Below, piece after piece: positions 11,795 to 23,800 of a DNA stretch of 64,000 nt. Each line of letters starts with the position of its first letter. Within the stretch, counting starts at the first letter, position 1. Source of the stretch: Amia ocellicauda. Its lineage: Eukaryota > Chordata > Actinopteri > Amiiformes > Amiidae. Under the pieces are notes generated by a model. The model was not told the DNA's origin, searched no databases, and saw only the letters and a program-made list of their open reading frames with translations. Location: NCBI RefSeq assembly GCF_036373705.1, contig NC_089866.1:21056501-21120500 (forward strand), in the 5' to 3' direction. The position numbers were made by a program, and so were the translations under genes.

Positions 11795-12450
11795 CACGTC
11801 CACATAACAAATGGGCCGTGTGATACATCTCCGACTGCAGCTCCGCCAGCAGCGCGGAGACGAAGAGTGGCTCTGCGTCTCGAAAGAAGGCCGCGCCGGA
11901 CACCAGGGTCTCGCAGTTGTGGGCGATGACGGCCTGTCGGAGCATCTCCGAGAGATCCTTGAGGATCGCGTCCTCGTCGAACCACTTCCCGCGGTGTGTG
12001 TTCTCCAGGTGCTCCAGGACGCGGCCGCGGAGCTGGTTGGGCAGGTGATGGTGGCGCAGGTACTCCTTCAGCTCGTTGTGCTTCCGATCAAACATCCGCT
12101 CGTTGGTCCCGGACTCTGTGGACAGCGCGATAATTTTAGCCAGGATCAGCGCGTACATAACGGAGCCCACCAGCATGCTCACTATAACCACCCAGATCCA
12201 TCCATATAAGCCATCCAGAGCCACCCAGCTATTGCCTGGGAATCCCATCAGATAGGCGACCAGGAACTGGAAATGGGCATTCCAGTGGCAGAAAACAAAT
12301 CCACAATGAACCATGTCTTAAGGTAGCGATTGCGGATGAGCCTCAGATCCAGAACTACCACATCCTCTTCGTTGGTGTATCCAGTCCGGAAATTCGAAGC
12401 CAGGTCCAAGATGAAGATGCAGTCGGCAATGACATTGAAGACGATCCACA
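11795..12450 (-). pseudogene. HCN-type channel fragment, missing S4-S5 and pore
   Basis: Reading leftwards from about 12450, the first frame matches the S2-S3 part of hyperpolarisation-activated (HCN) channels: WIVFNVIADCIFILDL, NFRTGYTNEED, then LKTWFIVDLFSAT. Near 12280-12292 the homology jumps in a different frame to the end of S5 (FCHWNAHFQFLVAYL), then FPGNSWVALDGL. It next jumps within the same frame, near 12200-12212, to S6 (VSMLVGSVMYALI) and the C-linker (GKWFDEDAILKDLSEMLRQA; FFRDAEPLFVSALLAEL). Similarity stops at about 11800 where the cyclic-nucleotide-binding domain should begin. Compared with known HCN proteins, roughly 75-80 residues including the S4 voltage sensor and roughly 40 including the selectivity filter are absent. 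No AG acceptor precedes the fragment and no good donor follows it. The sequence is diverged from HCN1-4 and may come from an HCN-like fish paralogue. It is strikingly C+G-rich against its flanks. Confidence 0.75.
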
Positions 12451-12459
12451 AAAAAATTA

Positions 12460-15400
12460 TGAAAAAGAATAATAATAATAATCAACTTCTAAGCCTGCAT
12501 TGATATTGGATTGATCCCCCAAATGGAAAGTACAGAATAACTGTACAGCCCTGATCTGTTCAAATTTGAATGTGAATTTGAAATTTGAAAAATGATCATT
12601 TTTTGAACGTGCATATTAAGCAAACTTGGCAGATCTAGATGACAATAATAATCTCCCCCATTCAGAGTGCTAAAAAATCTTTGCATGTTTGAAAAGAGAA
12701 TTATAAAAAAAAGCTGAAAGCACAGAATTGAACACCGCAGTGTGCCTTGCGATAGTCCTCCAGTCTTATTTCATTTAAACAGCATCGTAACTCACAGAGG
12801 AGCTACACTTTATGTCTGGATCTCTTCACAGGCTGTGGCAGCCCGATTTTTGGCAGCTTATTAGTGTCATGAATAGGGTGCTATTTGTGTTTGTGTAACT
12901 TAAGCCTGCTGTTTTTATGACTGTTTACCATGGTGGAGTCTAACAGTGGCCCAGTGTGCTATCAGGTGTCACTCAGAAAGGATGGGTGCTGTCCCACACA
13001 CGGTATGTTGATATTTTGACTGAACTTCACTTGTCATGCAGGAAAAGGGAGTCGCATAGACCACATACACCCGCCTCTGCATCTGTTGAGATTGTGTGAG
13101 AGGAATTAGTGTGTTGTGGAGAGTGGGGCCCTGCAGCAGTGCAGTGTAGTGATGGGGTGAGGAAGAGTGTGAAATTAATTACTCAAACCAGCAGCTTTCC
13201 AGCATCAGGTGGACTGTAATAAACTATTGAGATGGAGACACACTTTTTCAATTTGATTTATGGCCCAGACACTATCAATATACAGTCCTTTATTTAATCC
13301 CTATGATATCAATATGCATTTCTATTAGCAAGGGCCTGCCACTCACTATCCAGCCACCTAATTGTGTTTTGCTGAAGGAAATCTAGGTTGAAATGGCACT
13401 GACTATAAATGAAGTCTGTTTATCAAGAGGGAAGTAAGAGGACAGAGGAGCTTTCCAGAATCATCTTTGAAGTACAACACTGTATTGCCACAGCAAACCC
13501 ATTCTGCACAACCTCCAATCTCAGCCCAAAGATTCATTTCAAACAAGATCAAGAGTACAGAGTACTTGCACAGTTTTAAGGAAACAAAAACTCAGATTAT
13601 TTTAATAGCTCTCTATAACAGAATAGCAGCAATAGCTACAACAACAAAAGCCACGACAATAAGAATGAGAATAATAATAAAAATGATGATAATCCTAATG
13701 ATAGTAATTAAAATATGCAAAAAAGGACCATTCCCAAATAATTAATATTAGTCATTCTACATATATTTATCTTGTCCAACCATTTTTCTTGATTATTCTT
13801 ATTACTGATTATTTGCATGCTGACAGAATTTTAAAATTGTACTCCTGTGTAAATTCATGCATTGCCCAGTCTCCTGTGATTGCTTTACTGGTCCATGGCT
13901 CTGATAGCACTGCTGGAAAGGACTAACACCAGCATGTGCCATGAAAAAGGAAGTGTCCCATATGTAAGCTTTAGCTGATGTCAAGAAAAGTTCAAAAGTT
14001 TACTCGCAACTTCCCACATCCACCTCAGAGCAGTGAGTAACATTTCATACCTGCAGGGCCTTGGTAGACACAGACTATGACTGCCCTACTACAGTACGTG
14101 TGAGACAATCACTCTGGCGTTGCTGTCTAAGGCTGAGAAAGTTATTCTGCTACGTCTTTGATTTCTGTTAAAGAAAATGCTATGCAGTATCAACACAAAT
14201 GATATACATAGTCTGCTTAGGGAAGTACTGAAGTCCTGTACAGCCTGTCCTCAGTTGGACTGACAGGGCCCTGCGTGATTGCTGAAGCGCAGGTGTGAGC
14301 GCCACTTGTGATTCACACTGCCGTCTGAGCTCCATCTGAGTCTGCTTTGTCTCTTGTTGTTTACCAGAGGGGAGTGTGTCAACCACCCATTAAAATCATT
14401 ACAGGCAGTGTGATTCTTGCAGTAGCTTGTTTGCTGCCTACAGTATATAATGGGAATCTGTCAGCTTCTCCACCTGGGCTGATGCAAATATTACAAATTG
14501 GGGAAACCTGATGTGAATGTGCATCCTTTTTAAAAATGTGTTTGAGAATTTCCTGTTTTCCATTTTATGTGCGTTTTCCAAAATCCAATTTAATATTTCA
14601 ATTCAATTTAATATCGATAATTGAAACAGGAAAGCTTTCAACTATAATATTCAACTATAAGCAATAGTTTCTTGGGAATTTTGAGGCCTATAGCTGTTCT
14701 GCACCCCAGAGAAGTATAATGTCCATTTAATTTGGTATTCAGCAACATACAGAGGTAAATGAGCCCCAGACAATTTCCCCCCGTCTAATCTGTTGGGAAA
14801 CAAAGCCAGCATTTGTTTCTCTTGGTTCTCCTGCCAAAAACAGTGTTTGGGTACAGCTGGGACTCAATCTGGCAACATCCCAGACTCAAGATATTACACT
14901 GCCTTAAATTAAATTAAATTGAATTACATATACTACTGTAGTACAGCTTTATTAATACAATCCCCCCTTAATTCTTTACTGACATCTAATTCTGTAGGAT
15001 GACAGCTTGGTCTCTACACTCCCGGGACAAAACGTAGTGATCAATAACTGTTTATAAGGTGATTAATGGCAAGTCTTACTGTAAAAGTGTTAGTCACAAT
15101 CATTGGGTTGAACTCTCACTCTTATTCATAATATGAGAATAAATTACTCCACACAGCGTATTATTAATGTTGTTGCCAAGAATGTGGAAATGCAATGTTT
15201 TCGTTCTATTTTTCCTCCATCTACTGTGTTTCACTTCAGATGATTAAAATCAGAAAATAGGTCGGCAATGGTAAAGCTGAGAGGAGAAACCAGCTCTCTG
15301 TTAGATGTAATTGCTCTCTTTTTCACCTGGCAGCATCCCAGCAATTTTAATAACTTGGAAAAAAATACAGAAAATACATGTTAAATAAGTGGAATTTCTG

Positions 15401-18400
15401 GGAAAGGAGCAGAAGTCGCATAATGCAGAGTCCTAATGCTTACAAGCCCCTCTACGAACCGACAGATAGAGGCTTTCCTTGCTAAAGCTATTATCACATT
15501 GTCAGATGCACACATAAATCAAGTCACACATCTTAAGACGACCATTAGCGTCGACCAAACCGCAGTGTTCAAGAAAAAGATTAAACTGTCCTGGCCATGT
15601 AGACACAGTCATTCGGTTTTAATAATAAAGTTAAAAAAATGGCCCCTGTGTTAGCAGTAAATCTTCAATTTTATTGGAATTATTATCCTGCTGTGAAAAG
15701 AGATTATAGTGAGAACAATGCTTTTTCTAAACATTCCTCTTTCTTGTTTATTTCAGTGTTTACTTTAACATGAAAAATGTGGACCAAATTACTATGTGCA
15801 TCCACTGATATTTAACTTGTGTGGCTCGTGACCCCACTATAAACTGAAGCTTATAGTTCACTTTGGAGATGCAGAGCTCGGCTCTAGCAAAGCTTTAGCA
15901 ATTTTATTAAATAAAATGTTTTAACATGGCAACAATAGGTAAGCTCAGAAAGAGTCTATAAAATTAATTCATTACAGGAGAGTTGAACTGTTAAACCAAA
16001 CCAGGCATTGAGAGGAATTACAGTCCAAGCAGTCTTAAACCGAGTCAGTTCTCAAGCCACATTACTTGTTACTGAAGTCAAACATCAAAATCCACTCCTG
16101 TGTATTAGATATCATTTTTATAAACAGAATTTGGGCTGTGGCATTAGATTAATGTGCTACAGAAGATCCATTACAGAGTTATCAAAAACAGCATGTGCAA
16201 ACTAATGTGAGGAGGCAGACACAGACATAATTGTCATCACAGTGCAAAGGGTTTACTTGGTAACAGCAGACCTCAAGAAGAACAGCAGTGTTATGCGCGC
16301 TTGCTTATACACAATCTTCCAGGTTGTAAATATGTTTATACATTTAGAGACATTTTTATTTCCACCACATAAACTGAAGTGCAGCTAAGGGCTCTCACAG
16401 ATAATTCCAATTTAAAAGCACCTGTGGGTTTAGGGGATTTACAACGCAATAAATTACATTTTTTAACATTTTGATGAACATTTGCTTCAAGACAGAATGG
16501 AAAACATTTCCTTGTATTTTTATTTCCTACTGGTTAACAATTAGAGCACTGGCAAAAACAGAAAGAAGGAAAAATAAAAACCTGAGAATTTTTATTATGG
16601 CTCATTTTATTACCAGGTCTAAATGCATGGAAGTAATTTCAGTTAAGTCCTTTAGCTGTTGTATATATAACATTTAAAGTGTTGTGAAGAAAGAAACACA
16701 TGGGCGCTAAATGCATGTAAGAGCAAATAACCACATGCTTGCTATCATTTTAATTGCACAAAGTTGTTAATGACTGCAATGCTCAACAGGATAGCAATTC
16801 TATTATTTGCTTTCATTATAAACCTTTTGTATTGTTGTTGTCATTTTAATATAAACACACAGATTTATTTATTTATTTATTATCCAATCTGTAAACGTTG
16901 TTTGTGCTGGCAACTGTCAACTTAATTGGGAAAAAAATACTTCTTTAATTATAATCGACGAGTGTGTAAACCTGAAAAATAAAATAAACAGGACAGCTGT
17001 ACTGCCCACAGGCCATAAATTAAAACGGCCAAAGATTTGTTTTGTGTGCGATTAAGCAGTGCCGAATTATATCCCATTCAGTTTACAATCCCTTGACCAA
17101 ACCTTGGGTCTTTGGTGAACCCTAACCCTTGCCAATCATGAGTCTAGTCAATGAGGTTTGAGTTTGAATAGCAATGGCACCCCCTCCAAGGAAAGGTAAA
17201 GGTACTAAGTGGTATGCTGTTTTTTCACCAAATTAAATTACTTTTTTATTTTTATGATTTTAAAGTTATCTGAAGAGTTTAGCTGCAAACGTACACAGTA
17301 TAAACCACAACAAAAAGACCCAAATTAAATAAAAACTTTTCCCACTCATCAATCAATTTTGAAACTCAATACTCACTGACGCATTTGCTTTGGGTGCATT
17401 TAGAAAACCATTGAGTAACAGCAGATTTCGTTTTTTTTTTGTGACTGATGGGTGGCTCCAAGTCCTTGCATTGGAGACATATCTCAGAAGACTCCAGACT
17501 AAGAGAGACACAAATGATCTGGTTACAAAACAGCACTGACTGGTGGTCTTGCCGTTGGATGTTCCAAATTAATATAGACTCCTTGTGGTTCTTACAGTTT
17601 TTGTCAATTCGGAGTAAACACAAACAAACAAACAAAACAAAATACAGGTCTATTACTGTATACTGAATTCACATAAACCAGAGATGACTTAAGATCTGAT
17701 TCAGAGAATAAATAACTGTTAAATATATTAAATTAAACTAAACCATGTATAGTCCTCAGGGGGTATATATTTTAGGATTATTACTTAAATGTAGCTATTC
17801 TTTTAAATGAGACCTCAAAAACCAATGCCAGTGACAGTGGGTGCTCATTTCAACATCAACCCTTGTTATTTATTTTGGTTTGCAGTGGTAACTGAAAACG
17901 CCCTTGATTACCGTTCATGAAGAAGCCGGGCCTGACAGGCTGAAGGAGAATCAAACACACGCTGAAACATGTTAGAGGCTTGGAAACATGGGCCAGCTCA
18001 TCTACCTCGACTGGGAGACATAAGCAGGACCTGCTCACCTGGTTTTGATTCAGACCGATACACACGGTGCAGGTTAACCATTTGCTTTCAGTTTTTCTCT
18101 CAGTTACTTATCTATTCTGTCAGCAATACCTGCTGTGTTTTACTCAGAGAAGTTCAAGCTGGGAGTGAAAATGTGACTGGCAGGTAAGGTCTTTCGGTTA
18201 CATTATACAAGTCAAAATTACTTGTTGTAAAAGGTCACCAATCAAAATATCAAACCTAAAATCAGAGATTAAAAAAAATACATACAAATCCTGACTTTTA
18301 TCGTTACACCAAACACACATTGACACTGCTTGTCCCTACAGAGCCACCATGGATAACCAATTCAAACTGTATGATCTAATGTAAAATTGAAAATACTGTC

Positions 18401-21400
18401 AATGGCTATTTACACAATGGAACCTTCCAAACACCAACATATAAAACCCACACACACGTCACAAATATGTTAACAACAGAGATAATATCTTTAGGATGCT
18501 CAAGACATAAAGCATGTCTTGGGAAAGAGGAGAGAAAGTAAGAAAAGGGTGGCCTTTCACAAGAGGGACCACCAGTGAAGATAATCTGTTCACATGCAGT
18601 GCATTATGTACTGGTCAAAACCAATGAATCCATCTCAACAATCCACAAACATGCACATATGAAATACATATTGCATTCTGTACAAAAGCCAACAAAGCTC
18701 AAAAAAGCACTCATGGTACTGTTTAAATCTGTATGGCTTTAATGAGTCTTTCAATCAATGTGGAAACAGTAGAGCTACAATGATATGAAACGGCTAACTT
18801 CTCCATATTAAACATCCCTTTAATTAGGCTATTTCACCACTTCCCAGTTTTCTGTCGATCATAAACCATTATTCTAAATGCATAGTGTGGGCAGCCTAGT
18901 TTCCCAGTGCATATAGTACACACAGGTATAAAGAAATAAAAAATAAATGAAAAAAGAGAGCATCCAACTGGTACAACAGCAACACAGCATAGGAAAAGAC
19001 TAACCCCTAACAGACAAAATGCTGTGGCCTTATCCTGCAATCATTTTAAGCTTAAAAAATGAAGTCAGCATTTAGGGGATTTGCAAAGATTACAAAGCAG
19101 ACTATTCCACAAGTTTCTTTAGCCACATTAATTCAGAAAAACAACAGACAAAACTTTTCTCCCTGTGATTACCGTCCTCTTTATATTGTCTTTCCTAAAT
19201 CACATCAAACACTCTCCTGCACTAATCATTTTCTTCCCATCCCAGCAGCAGGGGGGTTTATGTTCTTCTATGACCCTGGAAATCCACTGAATCCCCTCGC
19301 ACCATTTCGATGTTTCACTGCCGTAACGACAACACGTTCCCTGTTCTGAAAAGGTGCTGAACTAAACCCTCAAACCTTTCATCCCTTGTCAAAGCCCATC
19401 ACAAGGTCTTCATGCCCTCTCTTCCTCTACCGAAGAGCCCCTGGGAATGATTATTGTGGCACACAGAAACAACAGGGAAGATTGAATAAAAAAAGGGTAT
19501 TAAAAAGCAATACACGCGGTTTCATTTTCATCTGTTTCTCCAACCCTGCAGGAAATTGCCTGCAGACCACCTTGCTTTTGTTTTGCTTTGTGTTTCATTT
19601 CCAGAAGGTTCTGAGTAACTGCAGCTTTGAGCTGTTGAAAATGCGCCCAACATAGGGAGAGTAACGGGTGCCTGCTTAATAAGTAGGCGATTGTAAAGCC
19701 TAGCCAAGCTGGGAAGTAGGCATGGGACGCGTTGGGAGAACACCTCCGCGGTGTCATCAGGACACAACTGAGATCGTCCTTGCTGATGATACAGCACTCT
19801 GACACTTGGCACATCAGCTCAGACTGCTAAACAAAATGACATAGCCATCACCAGGAGAGACAAACAAAAACAAACAGAGTGATGTGCGAAAGTGTTATCA
19901 CTGAAATAATTTCCATGAAGCAGGGTTTAAATCACGTTTCTCCTTTAAACAATATGATTTATTCATACAGGTTATAGTTGGGCACCTGGGGCTATACTAA
20001 TAGAAAAAAATAAACATTTTATGACAGACATTTTATGTCTGAAAATATGTTTTAATCAATTCCCAAGGCAAAAATGTATTCTCTTTATTCTAGACCTACA
20101 CTGTTAAGCACAATGACAGCACAGTAATACCATAATTGCATGGTTTTCACCTTTATGTGGAACAGATTACTGTTAAGGGTGTTATAATTCTTTCCTGACA
20201 CATTAAGCAGCATTTTAATTGCCAAATTGAATTATAATTTGTATTTTTCAATATACAGCACTTAAACCAAGTGGCTTCTTTTACTGAAGATATTAACTGG
20301 CTTGGACAGGGATCAGAATAGCTGCTCTTTCATCACCTCCTTGGATCTGAGGATTATTAAAACCTCTTGTGTTTATAAGGCTCTTTTTCAGGAAGGATAA
20401 CTGGCAACAAAGACTGCTGATGGCAATGTTGGCTGGTAGTTATTAATGTAGTGGAAGGGACTAAAACTACACTCCTTAAAAGTGTAAGAACAAATCTGCA
20501 ATAAACCTAAAATAATTCAGCTAAATCATGACAAAGACTTCTGCTTTTCTTTTATATTTGTTGTAATTATTTACACCTGCCTTTTTGCATTTTGCTTTCT
20601 GTAAAGTAGTAATGTTCTGTTGTGCTTAACCAGATTTTTTTCTATTAACAGTGTTGGATTTCCAAACAAAGAACAAGAACAAGAATACCATTTGTTTCTC
20701 AATCAACATTCTTCGTCATGGATGAATTAAGATTGCTGTATGTTTAAAGGAGTGTCCAGTTTCAATATACTGGATGTAAAAATAAAATAAACCATTTTCT
20801 TCAAGTGAAGAACTATAACCCTATGGAAGACGTTTTAGTCCACAATTCTTACACCGAAGCCCAATTTCATACACTTAAAGAAATATACATAAGAAGAAAA
20901 AAGGACAATTCTGTATTTTCTGTCAAAATTACTAAAGTATCTGTATGAAGTTCAACAGCTACCCACGTAAAACTAACCTGATTGCAAATCCTCTGAGTAA
21001 AAAGCATTCAAAAGCCATCTTTAGTGAAGCTGCACATAAAACCTGATAGTTGCACATGCTCCTTTTTTGTGTGCTTTGTATTCCAGTTCTGCAAGGGATA
21101 ATAAATGGCTCAGAAAAGGAATGGGAAAAACAGGCACTTAAAGCCAAAAAACTAAAAAAGCCAGTCCAAACCAAATAAGGCAGTTCAAAGAATGGAAAGC
21201 GTATTTGCCACAATAATTTGGGTTCTTTATTGCTTGCATATGCAACAATCCTATTATGTGCTTCCTCCATGAATACCCTGTGGGTCCTTTATTTCGCAGT
21301 GATGTTTTTGCAAATGTTTTCACAGAAGAATAACCTGAACTCACAGAAAAGGACAGGACCGTGTGGCCCACCCTAATGTAAAAGCATGTCACGGATAAGT

Positions 21401-23632
21401 CAAAGCACACTCTGAAGGATGATGAGCACGGTGAGCAAATAAAAGGTGAAAAAGCAGCAGCTACAGTTCTAATTATTGTTTTCTTTTTGTTATGTGTAAA
21501 AATTAACATCTGTATTTTTACATGTCAGAAACTGGGACCCTCTGGACCAGTCCAATACTACAGTGTGTAAACTGCATGGCCTCTCCTTTCAATAGTGCCA
21601 TTCACAATGCCCAGCTGGCACCAGACCCAAAGCTGGAACACAAATGTTTTGCCTCTTTTCTGAGAGGTACTTACACAAATTCATTAACAGTTTACATTTT
21701 AACAGAGGAGAGCTGAGTGCTGCTGCGCAATTTAAAATGTAATTTTGGTAATTTACAGCACTGGATTTGCAGCTTTTCATTTCTAGTGCCAGGAGGCTAA
21801 ATACTTCAGGAATACATATAAGATGTTTACAATCATTGGGCGTATAGAAACCTCCTATCAACAGGCTACAACTAGTTAAACCCCACCATTTGGATGATTT
21901 TCATACCCACAGATGAGTTTACATGGTACAAGAAAAATATTTGTGGCCGATTGCAGGTGTTGATAATGACTTGAAAGGCTCAATGTACCAACTATGTGAT
22001 TGACTTGAGGTTGAACAGAACTGGTAAATTCAGAAGATGTTTCTTCCATGATCACCTTCTAAAGATCCAGGTGCAAAAGCCAAAAAAGGAGAGTTATGTG
22101 CCGCTGGAGAATTACTTAATGGCTTTAAACTTAAGCATGTTTATGAATGCATACAATATGAGAGCCATTACATGCCCAATAAACAACAATAATCACATTT
22201 GATTGTGCCGTAGAAAAACGTCGGAAACCTGTATTAAAAATAAAATAAAAACAAAACAAACACAAAAGAACAGTGTCAGCAAAAGGAAAGAAAAACAATG
22301 CCTGTATAACGATATTAGGTGAAGACAAGTATATGGTAGCGATCCAATACACATTCTACAAAAATATACATTTCTACTGAAGGATATCAAGTGAAAAAAG
22401 CCAGTTTACTGTTAATGTCTTGATAACTCCCAAGTTCCAAGCCCCAAATTGTAGTTCAACCATGTGACATGCATACATTGAGATGACCTATAAAATCTAG
22501 CCAAGACAATCCTGTACCATTTTATCCCGGGATCACGCACTCAAATTATAAAACCTGTGGAGGACTAAAATTTACTTTTGTAAGAAATCAACATCAGGGT
22601 TATTTATGGCAATACCTCAAGGATTCAAAAAATAATGTGATTAATGACATTGCATAAGAAGGTAAATATTAACACTTAATTGTTTTATTCAAGGTTATTC
22701 AAAAAGCAATTACATATGTTTTCTTTGGGTAAAAAGAGTTTAAGCAGCTGTAATTTCCCCCAAATTAAGGGTAGGGCTCCCACAGATACTTAAAATATTC
22801 ACAGTCTGCCCTAAGTTGTGTTGCCTTGTAAACTGTGCAAATTGCTATAGCAACTTATGAGACAAGAAAAAAAGAGAGCATCAGGCATACATTTTAGCTG
22901 TCACAGGTGTCAGACCAAAAGTATGATGCATCTTCAGTGAAAACACCTTTTAAATCATTCCATCTCACAGCTTTTTAGGGAGTTTCTTAGTGGTTTACTC
23001 ACATAAAGCTGTGATGAATGAAAACGTACTGCATTACCACGCTTTTTTATGTCAGAATCCTTCGATTGGTCCAAATAACACCACTTGCACTGACATCACA
23101 TTTGAATACTGTGGAGAACCGTCACTGATATACCTGCTGTACAGTATTGTACCCAACTGACTTACTAAACTGTTCAAGCTGATCATGTCCCCTAGCCTTG
23201 TAATCACAGGCAGTGTAGCTATAGCTGTCTGAGAATGAGGATAATCCACTGTCATTTTCATTACAACTGCATCGACTGACACTTTCTTACATAAAAAGGG
23301 TGCTTTAAGAGAAAGAAAGGACACAAACTATAGATTACCAAAGTAATGTACTATAATATTGATTTTAACTGAAGACTACCAAATATACAGTAATATGGAA
23401 GCTGAGGCTTGCCTTTGTGCTGTCCTCTTTTGCCTAAAGCTTCAGAGATGACTGAACAGAATGGAGCGGTGTCAGGGCTCAGTGTGTATTAGAAAACAAA
23501 CGTTGCTAATGGATGATGGCTTGCTAGTTATGTCAGAGCAGCAGTGGAGGCACCTGACTTTGATTATCCAACTCCTGACAGGTGACTACAGCCTTGACGT
23601 GCCTCTCTGTGGCCTCAGCGCCCATACTGCAG
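12460..23632. other. gene-free stretch of about 11 kb
   Basis: I found no exon I would defend. There is an (ATA)n run at 12468-12480, poly-A/T runs and scattered chance open frames, none longer than about 105 codons and none with recognisable motifs. On the + strand the sequence looks A+C-rich, judged by eye. Regulatory elements may exist but cannot be recognised from one sequence. Confidence 0.5.
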
Positions 23633-23796
23633 GCAGCTCGCTTTCTCATCCAGGATCACTTGGAAAAGCACAGCATTACAGGGGGCCGGAAGGACAGTTG
23701 GAGGTTTCTGGCACAGCTGTCTGCGAGAGCCCGGCGTTTCCGCAGGTTCAGACAGGACTGCGTGGTGCAGCGCTGTAAATACGCCCACTCCACGGG
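23633..23796 (+). other. weak candidate internal exon, unidentified
   Basis: A C+G-richer patch in A+T-rich surroundings has an acceptor-like CATACTGCAG immediately before it and a donor-like GGG|GTAACA immediately after. Between them a frame is open for 54 codons and reads AARFLIQDHLEKHS, then GGRKDSWRFLAQLS, then the basic ARARRFRRFRQ. I do not recognise the protein, and no partner exon was found nearby. It could equally be part of a non-coding RNA or a CpG-rich regulatory patch. Confidence 0.22.
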
Positions 23797-23800
23797 GTAA

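Noticed and set aside
11811..12209. 132-codon open frame on the + strand
   Set aside because: It is the antisense shadow of the HCN-like relic; G+C-rich DNA with few stops gives such frames.
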